Origin: Planctomycetota bacterium
GTDB lineage: Bacteria > Planctomycetota > UBA1135 > GCA-002748355
DNA: 46,507 bases
Direction: 5' to 3'
Assembly: GCA_002685965.1 (NCBI GenBank)
Contig: NYZE01000121.1
Coordinates: forward strand, 1 to 46,507
In this document: positions 33,881 through 43,359 of the stretch, piece after piece
Numbering within the stretch: position 1 is the stretch's first letter
How the letters are laid out: each line of letters begins with the position of its first letter
Position numbers and translations under genes: made by a program
Notes under the pieces: model-generated
The model's database searches: none
The model's input: only the letters and a program-made list of their open reading frames with translations
Told to the model about the DNA's origin: nothing

Positions 33881-34855
33881 CTAGTTCACGTCTTCGTACG
33901 TGAACTTCCAGTAGGGCTTGTCCATCTCGACCGGCTTGCCGTCCGCTTCGGCGTACGGGAACACGAAGTAGTTCAGCGCCGGCTCGGCCTGTTTGGGCGC
34001 CAAGTCGATGTCGCGGCCAAACGTCACGCTGACTCTGTGCTGGTCGAGGTGGCGGAAGAACCACTCCGCCTTGGTCGGGTCCTGCTCGGAGACCTTGTCG
34101 GCCTCGGAGATGTCGACCGGGTGCCAGCTCTTGCCGTCATGGTAGTGAGCCCAGCAGTGGTAGCCGTTGTGCTCGCCTTTGGCCATGGGCTTCATTGGGA
34201 TGCCCATGGTGAAGCGCACTGGAATGCCGGCGGCTCGCCCGACGCCGATGAAGCGCGAGTGAAAGTCCGTGCAGTTGCCCTTGCACACGGTCGTGGCGTG
34301 CACGAAGTCTCCCTTACCCCAGCCGCTGTGCTTCTTGTCGTAGACCATGCCGCTGAGGACATCGTTGTAGATCACCTTGGCGCGGTTGTGCACGTCGCCT
34401 GAGCCGCTGACGCCAAGCTCCACCGCCATCTCGGAGGCCTTGCCTTTGATCGAAATGCGGTGGTTGCTGCGGAGAAAGCGTTCGTCGGTGCCCAGGCTGC
34501 CCTGGCCGTGATCTTCCCAGCGCTCGATGGTCGCCGACCACGAGATCTTCGTGACATCCGACGGGTTGTTGATCCGCGCGTGAATCATCTTGTTGCCGTA
34601 GGCGGCTTCGGTGTTGACCGAGTAGCCGGTCGGGGCGTGGATCACGACGTCGCTGACTCGCTGCACGCCAGGGTCGGTCTGGGCCAGTGGCACCCAGATG
34701 TCGAGCGTCTTCGTGCCGTCAGTCGGCACAGGAACGTTGACTGTGTAGGCGAAGCGAAACGTGCGCTTTGGCGCCGCATCGTGGCTCGTGCCGGATTGAC
34801 ATGCGCCGGCCAACAGAACGAGCAAGAGGCGAGGGATTTGTGAAACACTTCGCAT
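33881..34855 (-). CDS. Transglutaminase-like lipoprotein
   Basis: A 324-residue exported protein. The signal ends LLAGAC, a lipobox with Cys near 19. The first half is a beta-rich domain (FRFAYTVNVPVPTDGTK, TLDIWVPLAQTD). The second half holds the transglutaminase/protease-like triad: Cys in CKGNCTDFHS near 196, His in HCWAHYHDG near 238, and Asp in PVDISEAD near 251, in the order and spacing of the bacterial transglutaminase-core family. Such proteins act on peptide bonds or cross-links outside the cytoplasm, but substrates are rarely known. The gene lies alone, convergent with the frameshifted gene. Confidence 0.87.
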   Translation of the reverse strand: MRSVSQIPRLLLVLLAGACQSGTSHDAAPKRTFRFAYTVNVPVPTDGTKTLDIWVPLAQTDPGVQRVSDVVIHAPTGYSVNTEAAYGNKMIHARINNPSDVTKISWSATIERWEDHGQGSLGTDERFLRSNHRISIKGKASEMAVELGVSGSGDVHNRAKVIYNDVLSGMVYDKKHSGWGKGDFVHATTVCKGNCTDFHSRFIGVGRAAGIPVRFTMGIPMKPMAKGEHNGYHCWAHYHDGKSWHPVDISEADKVSEQDPTKAEWFFRHLDQHRVSVTFGRDIDLAPKQAEPALNYFVFPYAEADGKPVEMDKPYWKFTYEDVN

Positions 34856-34883
34856 TGCGTCTCGTGACGGCGCTGGCGTACGC

Positions 34884-34950
34884 GACTCTTCAGAGTCAGC
34901 GAGTGGGACTCAAGGATGCAGACCTGCACCCGTGGGACTCGCTCAGAGTC
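34884..34950. repeat. Paired GACTC/GAGTC dyads
   Basis: Two small inverted repeats, GACTC-TTCA-GAGTC (34884-34897) and GACTC-GCTCA-GAGTC (34936-34950), lie 38 bases apart; AGCGAGT after the first also pairs with ACTCGCT in the second. The region lies between the molybdenum-hydroxylase operon end and the transglutaminase gene start, so it could end one transcript or control the other. Confidence 0.4.
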
Positions 34951-35075
34951 AACGTCGGTGCAGCATCAGGCCCTCTAGGTCCATGGGAATCAACGTGGCG
35001 GACTGTAGCGATCCGCGAACCCGTGACAAGGCCGGGTGTCACGCCTTGGCTCATCGAGCGGTGGGCCGAGTGAGT

Positions 35076-35936
35076 TCAAGCTGGAGTGTCAGTTATGGCG
35101 TGGAGCAGCGTATACAGCAGACGTTCGGCCACGTTGTGCCGGTACGACGCCGTTGAACGGACGTCGTCGATCGCTCGGCAGTCGTCGCGCCCGCAGCGAG
35201 CCGCGGCGCGCAGCAGCCTGTCGGTCGGTTGCAAGCCGACCAGCGTCGCGGCGACGGAGGGTAACTCGATGGTCTTCTCGGCGATCGATCCGGCCGCGGC
35301 GCGCAGCTCGGTGACGGTTCCGACACCATCGCTTGTCGCGGCGAGGGCGAGCACGACCTTGCTGATGGCCTGGGCGTTGCGCGTTCCGACCTTGCGAAAG
35401 CCGCGCCGTTCTCGGGTCGCCCGCTGTGGAACGAACACCGAGTGGATCAACTCCTGTGGCCGGCGCGCGGTCTCGCGGTAGCCGACCAGAAAGTCACGGG
35501 CCGAGACGTCGCGGCTACTGTCTGCGGCGACGAGGTGGACAGTCGCGTCGAGTGCCAAGAGCACTGGCGTCAGGTCGGCAGCTGGTGATGCCGTGCCGAG
35601 GTTGCCGCCGATCGTCGCGCGCGCTCGTATCTGCGCGGCACCGACAGTCCATGCTGCCTCGGCGAGGATGTCGGTGGTCAAGGGATCGCGTACCAGCTCT
35701 GCGCAGGTCGTCAAGGCACCGATGCGGACTCCGCCGTCCTCCGCGGTGATGCCGCGTAGTTCGTCGATCTGCCACACGTCGACGACGAGGTCGGGCCGCG
35801 TGCGGCCCGACTCGAACTCGACCATCAAATCCGTGCCGCCGGCCAGTACGCGTGAGGTGGCTGTGGCCTCACGCAGAGCGTTCAGCGCTGATGTCAGATC
35901 GCATGGCAAGTGCACCGGACAGGTCGGCGGGATCAT
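35076..35936 (-). CDS. FAD subunit of a molybdenum hydroxylase (XdhB/CoxM-like)
   Basis: A 286-residue flavoprotein, the middle electron carrier of a xanthine-dehydrogenase/CO-dehydrogenase-type complex. The FAD motifs are AGGTDLMVEF near 32-41 and TIGGNLGTASPAADLTP near 111-127. The C-terminal domain with FRKVGTRNAQAISKVVLALA fits the CO dehydrogenase flavoprotein C-terminal fold. It starts one base after the stop of the iron-sulfur subunit gene, so the three genes form one transcript. The substrate of the complex cannot be told. Confidence 0.92.
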   Translation of the reverse strand: MIPPTCPVHLPCDLTSALNALREATATSRVLAGGTDLMVEFESGRTRPDLVVDVWQIDELRGITAEDGGVRIGALTTCAELVRDPLTTDILAEAAWTVGAAQIRARATIGGNLGTASPAADLTPVLLALDATVHLVAADSSRDVSARDFLVGYRETARRPQELIHSVFVPQRATRERRGFRKVGTRNAQAISKVVLALAATSDGVGTVTELRAAAGSIAEKTIELPSVAATLVGLQPTDRLLRAAARCGRDDCRAIDDVRSTASYRHNVAERLLYTLLHAITDTPA

Positions 35937-35937
35937 G

Positions 35938-36408
35938 TCATGCCTCCTCGTTCGCCGCGCGCAGGACTGCCGCGACGATCATGCCGTAGCCGGTACAGCG
36001 GCAGAGGTTGCCAGCCAGCGCTTGGCGCGCGCTGGGCTCGTCGGGCGTCACGCCGCGCCTTCGACAGTCGTCGAGCCATCCACGTGTCGCGAGGATCATG
36101 CCCGGCGTGCAGATGCCGCACTGTGTGGCGCCCTCGACAACGAAGGCATCCAGCAGGCTCTCGTGCCTGACCCCCTCGATCGTCGTGACGCTGGTGCCGC
36201 GTGCCTGACACGCTGGCACGAGGCAGCTGTTGATCGGCTCGCCGTCGATCAGAACCGTGCACGCCCCGCACTCGCCCTCGCCGCAACCTTCCTTGGTGCC
36301 CTTGAGGCCGAGGTCGTCGCGCAGCACGTCGAGCAGGCGGCGCAGTGGCGGCGCGTGCACGGTAGTTGCTTCACCGTTGATGTGGAGGCGTATCTCGGTC
36401 GTGGTCAA
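35938..36408 (-). CDS. [2Fe-2S] subunit of a molybdenum hydroxylase (XdhC/CoxS-like)
   Basis: A 156-residue small subunit with two iron-sulfur clusters. The plant-ferredoxin-like cluster ligands are Cys42, Cys47, Cys50 (GCGEGECGAC) and Cys62. The second, helical cluster uses Cys97 and Cys100 (QCGICTPG) and Cys136 and Cys138 (LCRCTGYG). It passes electrons from the molybdenum site to FAD. Its start overlaps the end of the large-subunit gene by four bases (ATGA type), showing coupled translation. Confidence 0.95.
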   Translation of the reverse strand: MTTTEIRLHINGEATTVHAPPLRRLLDVLRDDLGLKGTKEGCGEGECGACTVLIDGEPINSCLVPACQARGTSVTTIEGVRHESLLDAFVVEGATQCGICTPGMILATRGWLDDCRRRGVTPDEPSARQALAGNLCRCTGYGMIVAAVLRAANEEA

Positions 36409-38597
36409 GATGCCTCCACGCGGTGTGCGGCGAGGAATGCTTCGAGCAGGCGTTCCGGCGTCGCGGGTAGTCGGTCAACACTCACGCCGAGTGCGTCCTC
36501 GATCGCCGACACGACCGCTGGTGCCCCGCCATCCATCGGCAGTTCGCCGACACCCTTTGCGCCGAACGGGCCGTGGCGGAACGGCTTCTCGACCAGGTCG
36601 ACGTGCATCGGTGGCGCATCCAGCATCGTGGGGATGATGCTGGTCGCGAGGCGATCTTCGAGAAAACGCCCGTCGCGCTGCGTGACCACTTCTCGGTGGG
36701 CGAAGCCAATCGCCTGCAGGCTGCCCCCTTCGATCTGGCCGCGCACGAGCATCGGCTGGATTGCCTTGCCGATGTCGACGACCGACCAGAAGTCGGTGAC
36801 CGTGACCTCGAACGTGTCGAGGTCGACCTCGACCTCGGCCACGTCGGCTGCCCAGCCGTAGGTTGGGTAGGCGTCGCCACGGTAGTTGGCGTCGTCCCAC
36901 GTGAGCCCCGGCGGTGAGGAGTAGGTCGCCGTGGCGCGCGCGTCGCCGCCGGCCGCGACGAACGCGCGGGCGCGTTCTCGAAACGCTTCTTCGGTCGATG
37001 CCCCGAGGCGCGCGAGCAGGTCCTCGCAGGCGCGAACGACACAACCACCGACGATCATGCACGTGCGCGACGCCACTGTCGGGCCCGAGTCGGGCACGCG
37101 TGCAGTGTCGGCCTGTTCGATCTCGATGTCCTCGGGCGTGGTGCCGAGCGTGGCGGCGGCGATCGCCGTAAACATCGCGCGCGTGCCCTGACCTATCTCG
37201 GTCGAGCCGGCGGCAATGCGCACTTTTCCGTTGTCGAGGAGCGTCGCGTGCACGCGACCTTTGAGTCGCTCCTCCCCGGAACCGGTGAAGCCGGCACCGT
37301 GGAAGAAAAACGACAGGCCGCGCCCGCGCACGCGGCGCTCATCGACTCTCTTGGGTGCGCCCCACGGCCAAGTGTCGATCGCCGTTGCCGTCTTGATCTG
37401 CGCGAACACCTCATCGGTCGCGCAGCTGTCGTCTAGCAGCTGGCCGGTGGCCGTTCTATCGCCGACGCGCAGCGCATTCTGCTCGCGGAACACGCACGGG
37501 TGCAGACCGAGTTCGCGAGCGACGCGGTCCATCTGACGTTCGATCGCGAAGCAGGTCTGCGGCGCGCCGAAGCCACGGAAGGCGCCGAACGGTACGTGGT
37601 TGGTCGCAGCAACCCGTCCACGGATCCGGACGTGATCGCACCGGTAGGCGCCGGCGGCGTGGATCAGCGCGCGCGACAGCACGACCGGTGAGAGGGTCGT
37701 GTAGGCGCCGCCGTCGAGGACCACGTCGATGTCCATCGCGTGCAACCGTCCGTCGGCTGTCACCCCGGTCTCGTGCCGTACGCACGACGGATGTCGCTTC
37801 GGCGTGACCTGTAGGTCTTCGTGCCGGTCGTAGATGATGCGGATCGGGCGCCCTGCCTTGATCGCCAAGAGTGCCGCCTGGCACGCCAGAACTGAGGGGT
37901 AGTCTTCCTTGCCGCCAAAGCCACCGCCGGTCGCCAGTTGCACGACGCGACAGCGTTCCGGGGGTCGCGCCAGCATGCGGGTCAGTGCTTTCTGTACGTA
38001 GTGCGGACACTGCAGGGAGCCCTTGACCGTGACCACGCCCTCCTCGTCGGGCGGCCACGCGATCATGCCCTGAGTCTCGAGGTAGAGCTGCTCCTGTGAG
38101 TCGGTCCGGTATTCGCCGTTCACGGTCACGTTGGCCTCGGCCATGGCAGCGTCGACATCGCCCTTCTCTATGGTCAGCTCGGCGAGCGTGTCCGGGGCTG
38201 CTTCGAAATCGAGTTCGGCGGCGAGCGGGTCGATGCGTGGACGCAAGGCTGCGATCGCCGCCGCGAGAGTGACCGGGTCTGGTGCTGCGACAAGTGCAAT
38301 CGCCTCGCCGACGTGGCGCACATGGTCGGTGGCGAGGATCGGTTGATCGTCGACGATCAGCGCCTGCACGTTGTCGCCGGGAATGTCCTCGGGCAGCGCG
38401 ATGACGACCCTGGTGAAGTCGAAGGACGGGTCGCGGTCCAATCCGGCGAGTCGACCGTGCGCGACGTCAGAACGCACTGCGGCTCCGACCCAGGCATCAG
38501 CAACCTCGACGTCGGCGACGTAGCAAGCTTGGCCGCGCACCTTTTCGGCGCCGTCGGGGCGAGTCAGGTCCACTCCAATGGGTGAGGGGAACTTCAC
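36405..38597 (-). CDS. Molybdopterin-binding subunit of a xanthine-dehydrogenase-family hydroxylase
   Basis: A 730-residue catalytic subunit. It holds the molybdenum-cofactor-binding marks of the family: QLATGGGFGGKED near residue 220-232, PFGAFRGFGAPQ near 335-346 (with the Arg of the substrate channel), and GSTEIGQGTRAMF near 470, and a C-terminal GAKGVGELP block. The N-terminal part (KVRGQACYVADVEVAD) is the a/b hammerhead domain. The family oxidises purines, aldehydes or N-heterocycles using water as oxygen source. No maturation or substrate-transport gene is visible nearby. It heads the three-gene operon. Confidence 0.93.
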   Translation of the reverse strand: MKFPSPIGVDLTRPDGAEKVRGQACYVADVEVADAWVGAAVRSDVAHGRLAGLDRDPSFDFTRVVIALPEDIPGDNVQALIVDDQPILATDHVRHVGEAIALVAAPDPVTLAAAIAALRPRIDPLAAELDFEAAPDTLAELTIEKGDVDAAMAEANVTVNGEYRTDSQEQLYLETQGMIAWPPDEEGVVTVKGSLQCPHYVQKALTRMLARPPERCRVVQLATGGGFGGKEDYPSVLACQAALLAIKAGRPIRIIYDRHEDLQVTPKRHPSCVRHETGVTADGRLHAMDIDVVLDGGAYTTLSPVVLSRALIHAAGAYRCDHVRIRGRVAATNHVPFGAFRGFGAPQTCFAIERQMDRVARELGLHPCVFREQNALRVGDRTATGQLLDDSCATDEVFAQIKTATAIDTWPWGAPKRVDERRVRGRGLSFFFHGAGFTGSGEERLKGRVHATLLDNGKVRIAAGSTEIGQGTRAMFTAIAAATLGTTPEDIEIEQADTARVPDSGPTVASRTCMIVGGCVVRACEDLLARLGASTEEAFRERARAFVAAGGDARATATYSSPPGLTWDDANYRGDAYPTYGWAADVAEVEVDLDTFEVTVTDFWSVVDIGKAIQPMLVRGQIEGGSLQAIGFAHREVVTQRDGRFLEDRLATSIIPTMLDAPPMHVDLVEKPFRHGPFGAKGVGELPMDGGAPAVVSAIEDALGVSVDRLPATPERLLEAFLAAHRVEAS

Positions 38598-38631
38598 TGA
38601 AAGGGACCATAGAACGTGGGCCTGGGTCGGG

Positions 38632-38662
38632 GCAACTCTCGTGCCCTTCGGGCGCTCGAGTT
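38632..38662. repeat. Dispersed palindromic repeat, copy 2
   Basis: This is the second copy of the repeat at 23900, with GTGCCC-TTC-GGGCGC as core. Here the palindrome extends outward: AACTC (38634-38638) pairs with GAGTT (38658-38662). It lies in the 238-bp divergent region between the hydroxylase operon and the sulfatase gene. Confidence 0.5.
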
Positions 38663-38835
38663 ACCCCGAGCGCTTAGTCCTCTGCGCGATGGTGCTGCTG
38701 ACGGTCGCGAGGACGGCGCCGAGACGAGAGGCTCTGACCATGTTTGGTCTCCGCTGTCGCGTGAGGCAACTCGGGGCTTGCGTATCTCCATGCAAGCCAG
38801 CAGCAACGGTCACGCGAACGCTACGATGTGCGCAC

Positions 38836-40908
38836 ATGATAGTCCGTGTGACCGCGCTCGCTCTGCTCTGCGGCACTCCCTTGGTAGCTCAGGGCATTCT
38901 GCCGCGCCCGAACGTGCTGTTCCTGTTCGCCGACGATCAACGCGCGGACACGCTCGGTTCCTGGGGCAACCGCTACATAAAGACGCCGAACCTGGATCGA
39001 CTGGCGCGGCGCGGTCTCTCGTTCCGTCGCACCTATTGCATGGGTTCGCAGCACGGCGCCGTGTGCGCGCCCAGTCGCACGATGCTGCTGACCGGGCGCA
39101 GCCTGCACCGAGTCTATAGTCGCATCGCGGACTTTCCGATCCTTCCGGAGCTCCTGCGCAACGTCGGCTACACGACGTTCATGACCGGCAAGTGGCACTT
39201 CGGCAAGCGCGCGACGTGCCGTGGCTGGGATCGCGCGCGCTCGGTGCTATTCGGAGGCATGTCGGATCATAATCGCGTGCCGACGGCGGACCTGCAGCAA
39301 GACGGCAGGTGGAGCAAGCCCCGTCGGCGTGGCTTCTCCTCGACCGTGTTCGCTAACGAAGCGATTTCCTACCTCGAGGATCAGGCCAAGACGGGCGGCG
39401 CGAAGCCGTTCTTCGCCTACGTGTCGTTCACGGCGCCGCACGATCCGCGCACGCCACCGCCGGGTTGGCGGCGCTATGACCCCGAGTCGCTGCCCTTGCC
39501 GCGCAACTACCGCGGGATGCACCCATTCAACAACGGTGCCATGGCCATACGGGACGAGAAGCTCGGGGCGTGGCCACGCACGCCGGCGATGGTCCGCGAA
39601 CAGCTCGCCGAGTACTACGGGTTGATCACGCATCTCGACCACGAAGTCGGTCGCATCCTCGCGAAGCTGCGTGAGCTGCAACTCGCCGCCAACACGTACG
39701 TCGTCTACGCCGCGGATCACGGGCTAGCGGTCGGCAGTCACGGCTTGCTCGGCAAGCAGAACCTCTACGAGCACAGCATGCAGGCGCCGCTGATCATCGC
39801 CGGGCAGGACATCAAGGCGGGTTCGACGAACGCCTTCGCTTACTTGTTCGATCTGTTCCCGACGATCCTCGAGTGGGCGGGGGCGCCGATCCCCAAAGGC
39901 ACCGATGGGCTTTCGCTGTCGCCGCTCTGGCAGGGCGGCGAGTGGCAGCGCAAGGCCATCTACACGAGCTACGCGAAGAACATCCGCGCCGTGCGCGACG
40001 ACCGCTACAAGCTGCTGCGCTACCTGCGCGTCGACCGAACACAGTTGTTCGACCTGCAGGAGGATCCGCACGAGATGCGCAACCTGTGGGGCTTGCCCCA
40101 GGCTAAAGATGTCGCAGTGCACATGCGTGCCTTGCTGGCCGCGCAGCAGAAGCGTTGGTCCGACCCGCTCGGTTGGACCGGTGGTAAGCCGATGGGGCCA
40201 ACGTTCACGCCGCCCGCCAAGCGCAGGAGCGACGGTGCGCAGCCGGCGTGGGTGCGCCGCAAGTACTTCCGCTCTGCGACGGGTGTTGCCACGGAGGACG
40301 GCCTGACCGAAGACTTCGCCCAGGGTGACGCGGTGCTGGATCGCTTCGTTTTCACCGACCCAAAAGCGTGGAAGATCGCTGCTACGGATTCCGGGAACTC
40401 GCTCGAGCTGCTCGGCAAGTCGAAGTATCGGCCACCCGTGCGTTCGCCGACGTCGATCGCCCTGATCAAGGGCGTGCACTACGGGGACTTCGTGCTCGAC
40501 GTCGAGCTCGAGCAGACCGGACGGGAATACGGCCACCGCGACCTGTGCGTGTTCTTCGGCGTCGAGGCCAAGGACCGGTTCTACTACGTGCACCTTGCAT
40601 CGAAGGCGGACGACCACGCCCACAACATCTTTGCCGTCGACGGCAAGCCGCGCGTCAAGATCGCCAGCAAGACAACTGCTGGCATCAAGTGGGGCGATGG
40701 CAAGCGGCATCGTGTGCGCGTGCGCCGCGTTACGGGCAGCGGTCAGATCACCGTCTGGTTCGACGACATGGAGACGCCGATCATGCAGGCGACGGATCGA
40801 CGATTCGTGCGCGGCCAGATCGGTTTCGGGTCCTTCGACGACTCTGGCAAGGTCCACCGCATCGCCATCGAGGGCCGGGCGATCCCGGCCGGAGACGTCG
40901 AGTTCTGA
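38836..40908 (+). CDS. Secreted sulfatase with C-terminal concanavalin-like domain
   Basis: A 690-residue exported sulfatase, starting at the ATG at 38836; the upstream frame opens further but is intergenic sequence. Signal peptide about 1-19. The metal-binding NVLFLFADDQRADTLG leads to the active-site CAPSR at 77-81, where Cys77 must be turned into formylglycine. TGKWHFGK and the later AADHGLAVGSHGLLGKQNLYEHS are the other catalytic blocks. After about residue 500 comes an extra domain of about 190 residues (DRFVFTDPKAWKI, RDLCVFFGVEAKDRFYYVHL) of the LamG/DUF1080-like fold that probably binds sugar. It would remove sulfate groups from glycans. Confidence 0.93.
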   Translation: MIVRVTALALLCGTPLVAQGILPRPNVLFLFADDQRADTLGSWGNRYIKTPNLDRLARRGLSFRRTYCMGSQHGAVCAPSRTMLLTGRSLHRVYSRIADFPILPELLRNVGYTTFMTGKWHFGKRATCRGWDRARSVLFGGMSDHNRVPTADLQQDGRWSKPRRRGFSSTVFANEAISYLEDQAKTGGAKPFFAYVSFTAPHDPRTPPPGWRRYDPESLPLPRNYRGMHPFNNGAMAIRDEKLGAWPRTPAMVREQLAEYYGLITHLDHEVGRILAKLRELQLAANTYVVYAADHGLAVGSHGLLGKQNLYEHSMQAPLIIAGQDIKAGSTNAFAYLFDLFPTILEWAGAPIPKGTDGLSLSPLWQGGEWQRKAIYTSYAKNIRAVRDDRYKLLRYLRVDRTQLFDLQEDPHEMRNLWGLPQAKDVAVHMRALLAAQQKRWSDPLGWTGGKPMGPTFTPPAKRRSDGAQPAWVRRKYFRSATGVATEDGLTEDFAQGDAVLDRFVFTDPKAWKIAATDSGNSLELLGKSKYRPPVRSPTSIALIKGVHYGDFVLDVELEQTGREYGHRDLCVFFGVEAKDRFYYVHLASKADDHAHNIFAVDGKPRVKIASKTTAGIKWGDGKRHRVRVRRVTGSGQITVWFDDMETPIMQATDRRFVRGQIGFGSFDDSGKVHRIAIEGRAIPAGDVEF

Positions 40909-40912
40909 GCGC

Positions 40913-43348
40913 CTACTGCTTCTTGTTCTTCTTGAACACCCGGTGCTTCCTGTTGCCGCCGGACACGAGGTAGGCGATCAGGTCGAGCAGCTCATCCTGG
41001 TTAATGGCATCGATGAGTTCGGGGGGCATCGGTGAAGTCCTGGACAGATGGCGTGACTTGATCTGTGACGGATCGATGGTCGTCGGCTCTTCATCTGGGT
41101 TTGGCGGCCACACCTCGGCGTCGATCAAGTAGCCGAGCAGTTTCTCGCCGTCGCGCATCTCGATTTCTTCCGCCACGTACTGGTCGGCGATGGCCTTGCT
41201 CGGCTCGATGATCGCCTCGAGCATCTCACGCGCCGAGAAGCGCTTGCCGATGCCTGTCAGGTCCGGGCCGGCCGCGCCGCCGGTGCCGTCGAAGCGGTGG
41301 CACTTGGCGCAGGTAGCCGCATGGTAGATGTTCTTGCCGTTCTTGAAGTTGCGGCGCCGCAGCGGTTTGTCGAGCAGGTGCTGGGCAGCGGCAAGCGTCC
41401 ATCTGCGACCGGGGCCCTTGGGCTTGCTTGGTTTGAACTGCTCGGCGCTGACCCAGCCGCGCAAAGTCGCACGCAGTGCGAGCTTCTCGCCCGGGCTACA
41501 GGTCTCGAGCGCGTCGGCGCGGATGTTGGCGACGAAGCCCTCGTAGGTATTGCCGCCGGGCTTCTTCCGGGCCTCATTCAGGAAGTTGAAGTAGAGGCGT
41601 CGTCGCGGCAGGGTCCAGCCGGCCTCCATGTTGCGTAGCACGTGCGCGTGGCGGATGCCCCGCGTCGGTGGCGGGTCGAGCAGCATGCGGCGGATCGGGT
41701 TGCCGTATTCGTCGTTGCGGGCAATGACCTGCATCCACTTCGGGGGTGTGGTGGTAGCAGTATTTGTCATGAGGTCGAGCGCTGGCGACACGACCCCGGG
41801 AGCTTCCAGTCTGACCAGCAGTGACACGAGTTCGACGTCGGTCATCCAGTCACCGGTGGGCACCAATGGCAGGAGCTTGGCGATCCAACGTTCGCGTTCG
41901 GCGCCGGTCGGCGCACCGAGGCGCAGGATCACGAGACCGAAGACGCGCAGCATGTCGCGCCGCAGGTCTGGCCGTAGGGCAGCGAGGTCCAAGGCCAGCA
42001 AACGGTCGGCGAGGGCGCTGCGCACGGACTTGTCTGCGCAGCGCACGAGCGCCAGCCACATTTGCAGGGCGCGCACCGGGTCCTCGGTCGCGTCGACCGC
42101 GAGCGCTTCGTCCTTCCACTCGGCGAGCGGGCGCCGTTCGAGCGACACTCGCTGGGCATGTTCGACGAACCGATCGCGTGCTGGTTTGCTTGGCGGCGCC
42201 TGTTTGACACCTGACGTCAACGAGCCCAGCGCCGTGACGCGAAAGAGACGCGTGCCCAGGCCGCGGCCGCCAGTCAGGAAATAGAGCGCGCCGTCGGCGA
42301 TTGTGGCATCCGCGAGGGGAAGGGGCGATCCAGTGACGAAGGCCTCTTTGCTCGCGGTATAGCTGGCCCCGTGCTTTAGCAGGTGAACCGCCCAGATCGT
42401 GCCGAAGGTCCAGTCGAGTGCGAACAGGGCGTCGCGGTAACGCTGCGGGAAGCGCGCCTCGGCGCCGAACAGAATCCCGGTCGGCGAGCCCGGGCCGATG
42501 TCGAGCACGGATGGCAGCGAGTCGGGGTACCAGATCGGCCACTTGGCGCTGCCCGAGCGCCAGCCATAGTCGCCGCCTTCGACGACGTGCAGAATCCGCG
42601 TCGGGCGGTACCACGGCATGCCCATGTCCCACTCCATGTCCGAGTCGAACGTGAAGACGGCGCCGTCGGGGGCGACCGCGATGTCGTAGGAGTTGCGGAA
42701 GCCGGCGCAGACGAGGTGCCAGTGCTCGCCGTCGGGATCGGTACGAAAGACCCAGCCGCCCGGCGCCAGCCGGCCACGTGCGTGCCCGCGTGGGTTCTCG
42801 ATGCGTGGGATCAGGACGTCTTCGCGATAGTCGGGCGCGGCAATCGGAGGTTCCGTGTGGTTACCGCCGACGACGAGCAAGCCTCTGCCGTCGGGCGACA
42901 CGACGATGGCGTGCGGGCCGTGTTCGCCGGCGCCCTCGAACTTGCGCATCAGTCTGGTGGAGTCGAGTTCACCATCGTTGTCCTGGTCGGACAGTTCGTA
43001 GAGGCCGGAGCCCTTGCCGTTGACGACGGCGTAGACCCTGCCGAAGGCCTCCAGCAAACCCTGCGCTCCGCCGAGCTCGATGGGCACGCGGTGCACCGTC
43101 GTGGTGGCGCCGGGGTGAATCCGATAGAGACCTCGCCGCTGGTCGGAAGCGAGCAAGCTGCCGTCCTTCATCGCCGCGAGCGAGACCCACGAGCCGAGCT
43201 TCTTTGGCACCGTGAGCAGGCGCTCCGCCGTGAAACCGTCGAGCAACTTCAGTTCGCTGGCCGGGACAGGGTGCTCTTCGAGCAGCGTTTGGGCGACGAC
43301 GGAACCAGTACCTAACGTCACCAGAAGAGCGCTGGTGAGTGCGCGCAC
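40913..43348 (-). CDS. PVC-type protein with beta-propeller and C-terminal CxxCH haem domain
   Basis: An 811-residue exported protein. The frame is open far upstream, but only as a shadow of the next gene, and the GTG at 43348 has a GAGGG ribosome-binding site and opens a signal peptide (MRALTSALLVTLGTGSVVAQ). The first 430 residues form a beta-propeller of the membrane-bound dehydrogenase type (LLDGFTAERL, GLLVVGGNHTEPPIAA, GGDYGWRSGSAKWP), followed by a helical region. The C-terminal 150 residues are a cytochrome-like domain with CAKCH at 680-684 (KNIYHAATCAKCHRFDG) and a later Met ligand region (RTSPMPPEL). This layout is typical of Planctomycetota. The natural substrate is unknown. It follows the metalloprotease gene by 11 bp. 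Confidence 0.9.
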   Translation of the reverse strand: MRALTSALLVTLGTGSVVAQTLLEEHPVPASELKLLDGFTAERLLTVPKKLGSWVSLAAMKDGSLLASDQRRGLYRIHPGATTTVHRVPIELGGAQGLLEAFGRVYAVVNGKGSGLYELSDQDNDGELDSTRLMRKFEGAGEHGPHAIVVSPDGRGLLVVGGNHTEPPIAAPDYREDVLIPRIENPRGHARGRLAPGGWVFRTDPDGEHWHLVCAGFRNSYDIAVAPDGAVFTFDSDMEWDMGMPWYRPTRILHVVEGGDYGWRSGSAKWPIWYPDSLPSVLDIGPGSPTGILFGAEARFPQRYRDALFALDWTFGTIWAVHLLKHGASYTASKEAFVTGSPLPLADATIADGALYFLTGGRGLGTRLFRVTALGSLTSGVKQAPPSKPARDRFVEHAQRVSLERRPLAEWKDEALAVDATEDPVRALQMWLALVRCADKSVRSALADRLLALDLAALRPDLRRDMLRVFGLVILRLGAPTGAERERWIAKLLPLVPTGDWMTDVELVSLLVRLEAPGVVSPALDLMTNTATTTPPKWMQVIARNDEYGNPIRRMLLDPPPTRGIRHAHVLRNMEAGWTLPRRRLYFNFLNEARKKPGGNTYEGFVANIRADALETCSPGEKLALRATLRGWVSAEQFKPSKPKGPGRRWTLAAAQHLLDKPLRRRNFKNGKNIYHAATCAKCHRFDGTGGAAGPDLTGIGKRFSAREMLEAIIEPSKAIADQYVAEEIEMRDGEKLLGYLIDAEVWPPNPDEEPTTIDPSQIKSRHLSRTSPMPPELIDAINQDELLDLIAYLVSGGNRKHRVFKKNKKQ

Positions 43349-43359
43349 GGGTTTATCCC

